64,000 nucleotides of DNA. Origin: Sorangium cellulosum So0157-2 (GTDB lineage: Bacteria > Myxococcota_A > Polyangia > Polyangiales > Polyangiaceae). The DNA is taken from assembly GCF_000418325.1 (NCBI RefSeq), contig NC_021658.1, positions 5,443,501-5,507,500 of the forward strand. The letters are read 5' to 3'. The first letter of the stretch is position 1. Each line of letters begins with the position of its first letter. Of this stretch, positions 51,726-60,485 are shown piece by piece. The notes under the pieces are model-generated. The model made no database searches. It saw only the letters and a program-made list of their open reading frames with translations, and was not told the DNA's origin. Position numbers and translations under genes: made by a program.

Positions 51726-52336
51726 ACGAGAAGAATGTCGACTTGGCCGGGGCGCTCGCCGATGTGCGTCGCGCGTACAGGCTCCTGCATGCCTACCATC
51801 GGCGGCTGTGCGATCTGCTGCAACTGACAGACGAATTCCTGGCCGAGCGGGGCTTCGAGTTCGACCGGTGGACTCCCATCAACGTCGCGAGGCTCCCCCA
51901 GTCAACGAAGCCTTTCTTCCGGCCTGAACACTGGGCATGGGACCTGACGCCGGCCTACCAGGTCGAGTGCGTCTGGCAGGGATCGAGCAACGGAACCCAC
52001 TGCAAGATTCACATCCATGCCATCGCCGATACGGGATACGATGACTCCTGCGACGGCGAACCTGACGCTACCAGCTTCAAGTCCGCCGAGACGGCGGCCT
52101 CCGAGCTCCGGATCGGCTTGCACCGCACACGCGCTGATGAGCCCGATTGGAGCTCCGCCTGGAACCAGCTCTCGCGCATGGCCAACAGGAAGAATGGGGC
52201 CGAGCACAAGGTGAGGGTCGGCGGAGATGAATACGCGTACCGCTACTTCGATCTGAATTTGGCCGCGCTCGGGGACGAAGGTGCCATCAAGGAGAAGCTG
52301 CTCCTCCCGCTCGACAGGTGGCGGCTGGGCGCGTGA
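51722..52336 (+). CDS. Partner of PD-(D/E)XK nuclease, hypothetical
   Basis: The product has 204 residues. GTG 51722 overlaps the upstream stop (GTGA) and has GGAGG 10 bases before it. The N-terminus forms an amphipathic helix (DVRRAYRLLHAYHRRLCDLLQ), followed by WTPINVARLPQSTKPFFRPEHWAWDLTP and beta-rich sequence, ending in an acidic/basic mix with KEKLLLPLDRW. No motif was recognised. Coupling suggests an obligate partner, such as a sensor, inhibitor or specificity subunit. Convergent with jetD (32 bp). Confidence 0.65.
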   Translation: MNEKNVDLAGALADVRRAYRLLHAYHRRLCDLLQLTDEFLAERGFEFDRWTPINVARLPQSTKPFFRPEHWAWDLTPAYQVECVWQGSSNGTHCKIHIHAIADTGYDDSCDGEPDATSFKSAETAASELRIGLHRTRADEPDWSSAWNQLSRMANRKNGAEHKVRVGGDEYAYRYFDLNLAALGDEGAIKEKLLLPLDRWRLGA

Positions 52337-52368
52337 TCCATCGCTCGAGCCCCCACCGCATGCCCGCG

Positions 52369-53361
52369 CTACCGCAGGTACCCTTCGAGCGCCTCCGCGA
52401 GCCGCGGATCCAGGACGATCACCTCCTGCTCCAGCCATAACCCCCGCGCGTACAGCTCCCGCACCAGGGCGGGCTCCCCCGCGACATCGAGATCCTCGGG
52501 CCACTCCCCCCGCAGCGCGCGCTCCTCCAGGTACTCCGCCCATAGCTCGGGGATCGCCCACCGCAGGTCCGGGCGCAGCGCTCGCAGGTGCCGCGCGATA
52601 CGGACGCCGTTCGGATCCAGATCGCCGAAGTGGACCACCGGCACCTCGCGCCTCGGATCCAGCTCGTCCAGGAAGACCCGCACGGTCGCCGTGTCCCAGC
52701 CCGGCACCAGCGCCACCAGCCAGCCCTGCGGCGGTGTCAGGTCCAGGTAAGCGCCCACGTTCTCCACGAGGAGGATCGCCGCCGGCCGCTCGCCGTGGAG
52801 CCGCGTCCCGTCGCGCAGCGCGCGCTCGGTCACCACGAGCTCCCCGAGCAGCCGGACGACGACCTCCACGTCCAGCTCTGCCTCACCGTCACCGCGGCGC
52901 ACGGCGAGCCCGGCGTGCGGCCTCAGCCGGACCAGCCCATCCCGGGTCACCTCGACGCCCCCGAGCGCCTCGCGACGGGCCTCCGTGAGCCCCGCCTTCG
53001 AGCGGGCCGCCACCGCCGCCGTCGCGGTGCGCTGGTTCAGCCGCGGCGGCAGCGCCCGCGGGAGCCTCTCGGCGCGCTCCCGATCCTTGAGCCGATGCCA
53101 GCCGCGCTCGTCCACCGGGAGCCCCGCGGCCCGCAGCGCCTCCAGCGCCTCGGCCCAGCCGGGCCACACGCGGTCGAGCAGCGCCCGCACCTCCTCGCGC
53201 TGCGTCTCCACGAGCTCCACCTCGTCCCGCCGACCGGTGCGCCGCGTCCACGGCAGCCCGGCCAGGTGCGACCACACCGCGCCCTGGGAGGACCGGCGGC
53301 GCAGCTTGCCCGTGGCCCAGAGCTCGAGCAGCGCGAGCCGCGCCTGCTCCTCTCCCCACAT
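52369..53361 (-). CDS. jetD: Wadjet JetD, topoisomerase-type nuclease
   Basis: The product has 330 residues from ATG 53361; in-frame GTG 53373 is a weaker alternative. TOPRIM-like motifs are LLVENVGAYLDL near 199 (Glu) and VVHFGDLDPNGVRIARHLR near 240 (D-x-D), as in DUF2220/DUF3322 JetD proteins related to topoisomerase VI subunit A. The N-terminal arm is rich in basic residues. JetD cuts closed circular DNA trapped by the JetABC complex. It is the last gene of the jetA-B-C-D operon and is joined to jetC through a stop-start relay. Confidence 0.88.
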   Translation of the reverse strand: MWGEEQARLALLELWATGKLRRRSSQGAVWSHLAGLPWTRRTGRRDEVELVETQREEVRALLDRVWPGWAEALEALRAAGLPVDERGWHRLKDRERAERLPRALPPRLNQRTATAAVAARSKAGLTEARREALGGVEVTRDGLVRLRPHAGLAVRRGDGEAELDVEVVVRLLGELVVTERALRDGTRLHGERPAAILLVENVGAYLDLTPPQGWLVALVPGWDTATVRVFLDELDPRREVPVVHFGDLDPNGVRIARHLRALRPDLRWAIPELWAEYLEERALRGEWPEDLDVAGEPALVRELYARGLWLEQEVIVLDPRLAEALEGYLR

Positions 53362-53405
53362 CACTCTCCCCACATCACGCGCCCCACATCACGCGCCCCA
53401 CATCA
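53350..53405 (-). repeat. Four 14-bp repeats forming a stop-start relay before jetD
   Basis: Four tandem 14-bp units, each starting TGATGTGGGG, run from the jetC stop to the jetD start. In each, TGA and ATG overlap in TGATG. The first three ATGs open five-codon mini-ORFs (Met-Trp-Gly-Ala or Met-Trp-Gly-Glu then stop) whose stop is the next unit's TGA. The fourth ATG opens jetD itself (MWGEEQ). Ribosomes could therefore terminate and restart four times in succession. Confidence 0.85.
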
Positions 53406-56400
53406 GCCATGCAGCTCCCGCGCGACGCGGCGACCGGTGACCAGCACCTCCTCGCGCCCGCGCTCGTCCACCCGGCGCACCAGCCGGTACGTCGTGTTCC
53501 CCTCGGCGCGCGCCACCTCGGGCGCCGCGATCAACAGCTGCAGCTCCAGGATCCGGCAGAGGTCGAACAGCACGTCGAGGCTGTCCTGGGAGAGCCGCGT
53601 CGCCTCGTCGAGGAAGAGCAGGCGCAGCGTCCCCAGAGAGCGCTTGCCGCGCAGCAGGTTCGCGTCGCGCTCCCAGGCCGCCAGCACGACCATCATGATC
53701 GCCGCCCCGACCCCGATGGCCTCCCCCGTCGACAGCTGGCTCGGGTTCGCCAGCTCCCAGGTCGCGCTCGCCTGGCGGCGCACCTCGATCCGCAGATCCA
53801 TGTACTCGCGGTAGTCCAGCAGCCGCTGCCCGCCCGTGCGCCCGCCCGCGTAACGCCGGAACAGCTCCTCGAGCGCCTCCTCGATGGGCATCGACGTCTT
53901 GAACAGCAGATCCTGCGCCGGATCCTCCTTGAGCGCCTGGAGCACCTGGTCCATCCGCGCCACGCGCTGCACCCGGACCTGGACCCCGTGGATGTTGCCG
54001 AAGCGGACCTGATCGAGATCCTCGGTCATGCGACGGAGGTTGTGCTGCGCCTTGCGGATCTGCGTCTCGATGTTCCGGGCAACGTCGGACGACTCGCCGC
54101 GCAGATCGCCCTCCTGCCGCGCGAGCCGGTCCTGCAGGCGCGCGAGGTGCTCGCACAGGCGGGCGAGCGCCTCGATGGGGTCGTCGACCTCCGCGATCTG
54201 CGGCGGGATCCGGCGGAGCAACCAGTCGCGGACCCGCTGCCACGCCTCGAGGTACGCCTCGCCGGACGTCAGCTCGGCGCTGCCGATGCGGCCCTTGATC
54301 TCGGCCGCCACGACGGCGCCGTCCTGGGCGCGACCCAGGCGCTCCAGGAGGAGCGCGCCGTGCTCGCGCGCCCGCGGCCAGAGGTTGGGGCTGCCAGCGC
54401 CGGCGAGCTCGGCCGAGAAGCGCGCGGAGAGCGCGGACGCCAGCGCGCCCTGCGCCTCCGCCAGCCCGCGCAGGCGCTCCCAGCGCTCCTGGGCCGGCCG
54501 GAACAGGCGCTCCTCGTCCTCCGCGTGGCGGCGCGCGTCCTGCTCCCGCCCGCGCGCGCCGTCCAGCCGCACCTCCCGGCGGACCACCTCCTCCGAGAGC
54601 TCGCGCTCCTGCACGCTCAGCGCCGCCCGGCGCTCCTCCAAGGCGGCGAGCTCCCGCTCCGCCCGCTCGAGCGCCGCCGCGCTCGGATCCTCGACGCCGG
54701 TCTCGGCCAGCTCCTCGCGATGGCGCGCGAGCGCCTCGTCCAGGCTGCCCACCTCGCCGCCCGCGACCTGGAGCGCCTGGTGCGCCGCGCGCTCCGCCGC
54801 CTCGGCGCGGTCGAGGCGCTCCTCCGCCCGATCCAGGGCCTGCTTCGCGCGATCGAGCTGCTCGGACAGCGCCGGCGTGAGCCCCCGCCTCCGCCGGAGC
54901 GCCGCCTCCGCGTCGGTCCACGCGAGCGCGGCGCGGTTCTCCTCCACGCGGCGCAGCGCCAGCAGGGCGCGGCCGGCTTCGTCGCGCGCGCGCTCGGCCT
55001 CGGCCTTCCGCGCGCCCATCCGCGCGAGATCGCCGTCCGAGGGAGGCGCCGCGCGGAGCACCTCGATCCGCCCCTCGACGATCCGCCGGTCGGGCGCCGT
55101 GCGCGCGAGCTCCGCCTCGGCGCGCTGCGCCTCGGCGAGCCGCGCGGCGAGCGCCGCGGCCTCCGCCTCGAAATCGCGGGCGTCGAGGAGCCACGCCTCG
55201 GGGAGCAGCCGCGTGAGCGCCGCGGTCCGCCGCGCGAGCCCCTGCGCCCGCGCCCGCGCCGCGCTCGCCGCCTCGCCGTGCGCCCGCGCCGCCTCGGCCG
55301 CGCGCTCCCCGGCCTCCCGCGCCGCGCCGAGCTCCGGCCGAGGGTCGTCGCGCTCCAGGATCGCCGCGTCCGGGAGCAGCCGCGCGACCTCGTCGAGCGC
55401 GCGATCCAGCCCGCGCTCCTCCGCGCGCAGCGCCTCGACCCGCTCCGCGCGCTCGCGCTCCTCCTCCTTGAGCTCGCGGATGCGACGCGATCGGGCCCTG
55501 CGCCCGAGCGTCGGCCGCTCGGGCAGGCGCGTCAGGCGGACGCCCTCGGCGCTGCGCACGAGCGCGTCGCGCCCGAGCAGCTCGCCGGGCGGCCGGCCCT
55601 CCTCGTCGAGCGCGAGCGGCGCGTCTCCTCCGAGGAGCCACACGGTCGCGGGGCGCTCGGTCGCCTGCGCGAGGACCTCGGCGGCGCCGCGCGCGTCCTC
55701 GACGAGGATCGCCTCGTGCAGCGGGCCGAGCAGGGCCTCCACCGCGGCGGCGTCCTCGAGGGCGACCTCCTCGAAGCGCCCCGCCAGGAGCTCGCCCCCC
55801 ACGAGATCCCGCGCCCTCAAGAGCGCCCGGCTGACCTGCCCTCCGGCCTGCTCCAGCCGGAGCGCCTCGTCCTGGAGCGCCCGGCGCCGCGCCTCGGCCT
55901 CCTCTCCGCCCCGGCGGACCTCATCGCGCCGCGCCTGGAGGGCGGCGCGCAGGGTCTCCAGATCCTCCCGCGAGCTGATCCCCTGGCCAGCGCGCGCCGA
56001 GAGCGCGTCCGCCGCGGTGCGGACCTCCCGCCAGCGGATCGCCAGCGCCTCCAGATCGCGGGCGCGCGCTCGCGCCGCCTCGCGCGCGGCCTCGGCGTCG
56101 CGCGCGGCCTCGGCCTCGTCGCGGCTCCGCTCCTCGGCGTCGCGGAGCTCGTCCTCGGCGTCGCGGTGGGCCGCGGCGACGTCGGCCGCGGTCGACAGAG
56201 GCCGGTCGGGCGCCGACAGCGCGTCCGCCTGCCCGCGCGCGGCGCGCTGCCGCCGCGCGTGCGCCCGCGCCTCGTCGAGGCGGGGCGCGAGCCGGGGCCG
56301 CTCCTCCACGAGCCGGAGCAGGCGCCGGGACTCCTCGATCGCCTGCGACGCGCGCTCGTAGGCGCCGGCGGCCGGGACCTCCGCGCCGACGATCCGCCCG

Positions 56401-57827
56401 AGCGCGCCCGCGACCTCGGCGAACTCGCGCCGGCGGCGCGCCGCGGTCCCGATCTCGCGATCGAGCCGCACGATCTCCTCGTCCAGCGCCTCCTGCCGCG
56501 CCTCGCAGCGCGCGATCACCTCGCCGGCGGTCTCGGGGCGGACGTCCTCGCCGGGCAGCCGCCGCGCCGCCTCCTCCAGGGACGCCACCGCGATGCGGTG
56601 CGCGGCGGCGCGCCGGGCCAGCTCCTCGATGCCTCGCTGCAGGTCCGAGAGCCCCCGGGCGGCGCGCTCGCGGTCCTCGCGCGCCTCGTCCCGGCGCAGC
56701 CGCGCCTCGCCCAGCGCGCCCTCCGCGCGCTCCCACGCCGCGCGCGCCGCGCCCTGCCGCGCGGCGGCCTCCTCGCGCCGCGCGGTCCGCTCGCGGATGC
56801 GCTCGTCGATCTCGCGGGCCCGCCGGGTCCGCTCGACGACGCCCCGGGCCGTGACCCCCGCCGCCTCGACCGCCGCGTGCTCGCTCCGGACCACGTCCCT
56901 GCGCGCGCGCCCGTCGTCCACCTCGATCTCGAGCCGGCCGCGCTCGGACTCGGCCGCCGCGAGCGCCCGCCGCGCCTCGTCGAGGCGCTTCGCGCGCTCC
57001 TCGGCGGCCTCCTTGGTCGCGTGCACGGCGGCGGCGAGCATCCTCTGCCCGGCGTCGTACACCTCGCGGATCTCCCCCTCGGTCCGCCGCGCCGCCTCGA
57101 CCTCCTGCCGCGTCCTGCGGCAGGCGTCGAGGTTCTGGCGCATCCGCACGAGGGTGTCCGCGAGGCCCGTCTCCTCGCGCAGCAGGAAGCCGCGCAGCTC
57201 CGAGGTGAGCGCACGCGAGATGCCTCCGGTCATGCTCGTGCGGAGCAGCTCGTTGAGCTTCCCGCGCTCCTCCTCGGTCGCGAGCCGCAGCGGCGTGACG
57301 CCGCGATCGAACAGGGCCGCGAAGTACTCCTTGGCCGAGGTGAAGGTGGTGAGCCGCGCCCCGGACCGCGCGACGATCTCGCGGAGCCGGCCGAGATCGG
57401 GGACCCTATCGAGCTCGCCCCGGTCGAGCAGGACGTCCTCCAGCGCGGCGCCGGCGGCGAGATCCGTGACGATCAGCGGCGTCGGCTCGACGGTCGGCTC
57501 GGCGCGGCGCTCGAGGTGCACGCCGGCGAGCAGCCGCTCGCCGCGCGGGAGGCGGAGATCGAGGAAGGCGTACGAGGGGCGCCCGGGGTCGCCGAGGCGG
57601 CCCCAGATCCCCTTGTCGCCGCCCGTCGCGCCGTGCTCGCCCAGGTTGGTGAAGCGGAGCCGGCTCATGTCGGGCAGCAGCACGACGTACGCGGCGATCA
57701 TCACCGTCGTCTTGCCCGCGCCGTTCGTCCCCTCGAGGGCGGTGACGTTGGGGTCGAGATCGTACGTCCTGCAGAACACCCCTCGCCAGTTCACGAGGGC
57801 GAGCGCGGCGGCCTGGACACGTTTCAC
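53403..57827 (-). CDS. jetC: Wadjet JetC, SMC/MukB-like ATPase
   Basis: The product has 1474 residues from GTG 57827, overlapping the jetB stop (GTGA). Walker A is EGTNGAGKTTVM near 29-40. A very long Arg/Glu/Ala coiled coil fills about 230-1250 with a probable hinge near 640-700. Signature LSTGEAIGVGAAIMMV is near 1364, and Walker B LLFLDEATRLS near 1399. This is the MukB/SbcC-like condensin motor that extrudes loops on plasmid DNA. It is somewhat longer than many JetC proteins. Confidence 0.92.
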   Translation of the reverse strand: MKRVQAAALALVNWRGVFCRTYDLDPNVTALEGTNGAGKTTVMIAAYVVLLPDMSRLRFTNLGEHGATGGDKGIWGRLGDPGRPSYAFLDLRLPRGERLLAGVHLERRAEPTVEPTPLIVTDLAAGAALEDVLLDRGELDRVPDLGRLREIVARSGARLTTFTSAKEYFAALFDRGVTPLRLATEEERGKLNELLRTSMTGGISRALTSELRGFLLREETGLADTLVRMRQNLDACRRTRQEVEAARRTEGEIREVYDAGQRMLAAAVHATKEAAEERAKRLDEARRALAAAESERGRLEIEVDDGRARRDVVRSEHAAVEAAGVTARGVVERTRRAREIDERIRERTARREEAAARQGAARAAWERAEGALGEARLRRDEAREDRERAARGLSDLQRGIEELARRAAAHRIAVASLEEAARRLPGEDVRPETAGEVIARCEARQEALDEEIVRLDREIGTAARRRREFAEVAGALGRIVGAEVPAAGAYERASQAIEESRRLLRLVEERPRLAPRLDEARAHARRQRAARGQADALSAPDRPLSTAADVAAAHRDAEDELRDAEERSRDEAEAARDAEAAREAARARARDLEALAIRWREVRTAADALSARAGQGISSREDLETLRAALQARRDEVRRGGEEAEARRRALQDEALRLEQAGGQVSRALLRARDLVGGELLAGRFEEVALEDAAAVEALLGPLHEAILVEDARGAAEVLAQATERPATVWLLGGDAPLALDEEGRPPGELLGRDALVRSAEGVRLTRLPERPTLGRRARSRRIRELKEEERERAERVEALRAEERGLDRALDEVARLLPDAAILERDDPRPELGAAREAGERAAEAARAHGEAASAARARAQGLARRTAALTRLLPEAWLLDARDFEAEAAALAARLAEAQRAEAELARTAPDRRIVEGRIEVLRAAPPSDGDLARMGARKAEAERARDEAGRALLALRRVEENRAALAWTDAEAALRRRRGLTPALSEQLDRAKQALDRAEERLDRAEAAERAAHQALQVAGGEVGSLDEALARHREELAETGVEDPSAAALERAERELAALEERRAALSVQERELSEEVVRREVRLDGARGREQDARRHAEDEERLFRPAQERWERLRGLAEAQGALASALSARFSAELAGAGSPNLWPRAREHGALLLERLGRAQDGAVVAAEIKGRIGSAELTSGEAYLEAWQRVRDWLLRRIPPQIAEVDDPIEALARLCEHLARLQDRLARQEGDLRGESSDVARNIETQIRKAQHNLRRMTEDLDQVRFGNIHGVQVRVQRVARMDQVLQALKEDPAQDLLFKTSMPIEEALEELFRRYAGGRTGGQRLLDYREYMDLRIEVRRQASATWELANPSQLSTGEAIGVGAAIMMVVLAAWERDANLLRGKRSLGTLRLLFLDEATRLSQDSLDVLFDLCRILELQLLIAAPEVARAEGNTTYRLVRRVDERGREEVLVTGRRVARELHG

Positions 57828-58522
57828 GGTTCCTCCTCCTCTTCGTCCGTCCCCGCCGGCGGCGGGTCCCCGAGCGCCACCTTCCCCTCGGCCACGAGGC
57901 GCCCGAGCGCCTCGGCGCGGTCGCCGAGCCCGCGCACGGGCTCCGCGAAGCGCAGCACGGGCGCTCGCACCCGCAGGCGCTCGGCGCGGGCCGCGGGCGC
58001 CGCCCCGCGGCCGCCTTCCTCCTGGAGGTCGACGAAGCCGAGCGCGGCGAGCGCGCGCAGCGCCTTGTCGATCTCGATGCGCACGGTCTCCTCGGCGATC
58101 CGCTCGTCGTAGCGCTTCCGCCTCGGGTTGAGCGCGACGACGAGCCGCTGGCGGCCGATCAGGCCCTCGAGCCGCGCCACGAGCTGCGCGCGCGGCACGA
58201 CGCCGCCGGACTGCACGGTCGCCGGATCGAGGTACAGGAGCGCGAGCGTCTGGCCGACGAGCATCTCGCCGGCCGTGAGGTGCCGCCGGCCGAGCCGGTC
58301 GCCCGAGGGCAGGAGGTAGAAGTAGCCTTCGGTCGCGTGCGTGAGCTCGCAGCCGTACCGGCGGTAGAAGGGCTCGAGCAGCTCCTGAGCATCGACGAGG
58401 AAGCTGTACCGATCGCCGTCGTCGCGATCCACGTGCCGCCCGGCGCGGAGGGCGAGGTCGACCTCCGGAAAGAGCGGATCGAGGACCACCTCTTCGAGGC
58501 GCGAGAACGACGCCGACGTCAT
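57824..58522 (-). CDS. jetB: Wadjet JetB, MukE-like
   Basis: The product has 232 residues. ATG 58522 overlaps the jetA stop (ATGA); the open frame upstream belongs to antisense-type sequence. The MukE-like pattern includes RRYGCELTHATEGYFYLLPSGDRLGRRHLTAGEMLVGQTLALLYLDP at about 55-100, then ALRALAALGFVDL, a winged-helix end, and an acidic tail (EEEEEP). JetB binds the JetA kleisin and the JetC head. Operon position is canonical. Confidence 0.88.
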   Translation of the reverse strand: MTSASFSRLEEVVLDPLFPEVDLALRAGRHVDRDDGDRYSFLVDAQELLEPFYRRYGCELTHATEGYFYLLPSGDRLGRRHLTAGEMLVGQTLALLYLDPATVQSGGVVPRAQLVARLEGLIGRQRLVVALNPRRKRYDERIAEETVRIEIDKALRALAALGFVDLQEEGGRGAAPAARAERLRVRAPVLRFAEPVRGLGDRAEALGRLVAEGKVALGDPPPAGTDEEEEEP

Positions 58523-59952
58523 GGAGCCTCCTCGGACGTGCGCCCTGGCCTGGCCGGCGGAGGGACACGCGACGGCGGTGTCCCGACGTGCGCCGGCGAA
58601 GGGAGCCGCGACGGCGATGTCCCGACGTGCGCCGGCGGAGGGAGCCGCGACGGCGCCACATCGGGCGCGGCCGCCATGAGGCTCCATTCCTCGACGCTCA
58701 GCTCCCCCGGCACCTCGACCCAGGGCGGATCGAGCGCGCTTCGGGGGCGCGCCTCCGCGGCGAGCTGCGCCGCGATCCGGCCGACGGCGACGAACCGATG
58801 TTCCTCGGAGACCCCGGGCAGCACGGCGGTGAGCACCTCCGAGAGGGTCGCCGCTCCTGCGGCGAGGGCGGCGCGGACGCGGAGCTCCTGATCGGTCATC
58901 CGGGGGTCCGGCGGCTGCTCCTCGAGCGGCGTGCGCCACGCCCCGCGAGGCTGCACGACGGGCGGCCGAGCGACCCGCGCCTCCAGCGGCCGGAGCAGCC
59001 GGATCGAGGGGGCGCGCGCGGCGATGAGCGCGAAGGGGCGATCCGGCCAGGCGACGAGCTGGTCGCGCAGCCGCTGGCTCAGCGCCCGATCCCGGTCCAG
59101 CCGGACGACGTCCCGCAGGAAGCGCTGGACGTACTGGTAGTACTCCGACCAGGCGCGCTGCCGGTCTCGGCCCCAGGCGCTCACGCGATCCACGTGCTCG
59201 GCGGCGCGCTGGGCCGCCTCGGCGGCCTCGGGCGTGCCCCGGTCGGCCGCGAGCTGCTCGATTTCCTGGAGACGCGCCTGGATGTGCCCCGTGTCTCGCA
59301 GCAGGACCTCGTTCAGCTCGCGCAGGGTGGAGGCCGTCGCCTCGAGCAGCTCCTCGCACGTCTCCACGGCGCGGAACCAGTCGCTTTGCAGGAGGGCCCC
59401 GATCCTCTCGCGGATCTCCTCCTGCTGCAGGTCGAGCCCGCACTGGCGGCGCTCGATGCCGGCGACGAGATCGCGCACGGTGATCTGCAGCGGCGCCACC
59501 ACCTCGGCGCGCCATGCCTCGGCTGTCGCTGCGCTCCGCGCCGCGCCGAGCACCTGGACGAGCTGGGCCGCGAGGACGCCCGTGAGCAGGGTGAGGCTCT
59601 CGCGCGTGAGCGCCTCATCGTCGAAGAAGAAGTCGACGACCGCGGCCGCGAGGCGCGTCAGCGTGTACTCGCCCGCGCGCACGAGGCCGGCCCCGTCCAC
59701 GCGCGCCAGGAGCCGCTGCTCGCGCAGGCGCTGGATGGCGTGGGTGGCGCGCTTGCGAGGGTTCTCGGCGCCCGGGTCGGTGATCTCGCAGATCTGCTCG
59801 AAGACGTCGACAAGCAGGTCCTCCTCGAAGGACGCGAGCGCCGCCCTCTCGGCGCGCGCGCGCAGGGCCACGAGGTAACAGAGGTCCGCGGTGTCGAGCT
59901 TCAGGGCCGCGCGGGAGCGCTGGAGCGAGGCGATCAGGCGGTTCGGGTCCAT
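58519..59952 (-). CDS. jetA: Wadjet JetA, MukF-like kleisin
   Basis: The product has 477 residues, ATG 59952. The N-terminal winged helix resembles MukF: ASFEEDLLVDVFEQICEITDPG, RATHAIQRLREQRLLARVDG, EYTLTRLAAAVVDFFFDDEAL (about 40-115). A long helical middle follows (about 150-300). The C-terminus ends in a disordered tail with about three 13-residue repeats (VGTSPSRLPSPAH). JetA is the kleisin of the complex. First gene of the operon; its promoter lies in 59953-60485. Confidence 0.88.
   Translation of the reverse strand: MDPNRLIASLQRSRAALKLDTADLCYLVALRARAERAALASFEEDLLVDVFEQICEITDPGAENPRKRATHAIQRLREQRLLARVDGAGLVRAGEYTLTRLAAAVVDFFFDDEALTRESLTLLTGVLAAQLVQVLGAARSAATAEAWRAEVVAPLQITVRDLVAGIERRQCGLDLQQEEIRERIGALLQSDWFRAVETCEELLEATASTLRELNEVLLRDTGHIQARLQEIEQLAADRGTPEAAEAAQRAAEHVDRVSAWGRDRQRAWSEYYQYVQRFLRDVVRLDRDRALSQRLRDQLVAWPDRPFALIAARAPSIRLLRPLEARVARPPVVQPRGAWRTPLEEQPPDPRMTDQELRVRAALAAGAATLSEVLTAVLPGVSEEHRFVAVGRIAAQLAAEARPRSALDPPWVEVPGELSVEEWSLMAAAPDVAPSRLPPPAHVGTSPSRLPSPAHVGTPPSRVPPPARPGRTSEEAP
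58551..58666. repeat. 39-bp tandem repeat within jetA
   Basis: About three copies of a 39-bp (13-codon) unit, each containing GCCGGCG and GTCCCGACGTG or close variants. Copy number is in frame, so changes would alter tail length without breaking jetA. Confidence 0.75.
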
Positions 59953-60485
59953 GGCGATCGCTGTGGGGTGCGCTGTCGCAGCCGGCGAGGGGCAGGGCCT
60001 GAGCCGGGCGAGCGCGCGAGCTGCAGCGTTTCGATGCGGGGTTGTGGCCTCGGCAGCCAGGCGGCGCCGAGGCTCGGGCGCCGACGTCCAGGGCGCTCGG
60101 AGGGCAGGCTATTACCACGATTTTACGTGGATGGTTACGTGATCGATATGTGAAGGGTGGATGGCTGTTGATGCGAGAAATTGGGAGACGTTACCGGAAT
60201 GCTCGCGATGGATTTCTCAGGCTGTCTCGGTTCCATCGTTGCTCACGCGGCGCAGGTCGAGCTGTTTGCCGGTGAGCTGCTCATCCGGCCCGCTGCGCAC
60301 AAAGCATTGCGGGAAGCTGGCTGATTTTCTCGTTTCGCCGCGCGCCTGATGCTAGGGCGCGCCACGTCGCGGCGGCCGCCTCGCCGAAAAGGCGGCCCCG
60401 CGCCTCGCGGGCTTCGCGCAGGCGGAGGTTGAGCGCAGCGGCGCGGTAGTAGCCGTCGATGGCTGCGTCCGACGGAGTGCGAACA
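59953..60485. other. Intergenic region upstream of jetA, with AT-richer core
   Basis: 533 bp. The centre (about 60105-60335) is AT-richer than the rest of the window and contains CCACG-ATTTTA-CGTGG, a short inverted repeat at about 60113-60128, a reasonable operator or promoter region for jetA. A minus-strand frame (60281-60480) is partly protein-like (YYRAAALNLRLREAREARG) without a normal start, and may be a gene remnant. Confidence 0.4.

Noticed and set aside
53409..58112. Plus-strand open frame of 1567 codons
   Set aside because: Antisense to jetC, Leu/Arg/Ala-biased because of the GC-rich coiled coil on the true strand.
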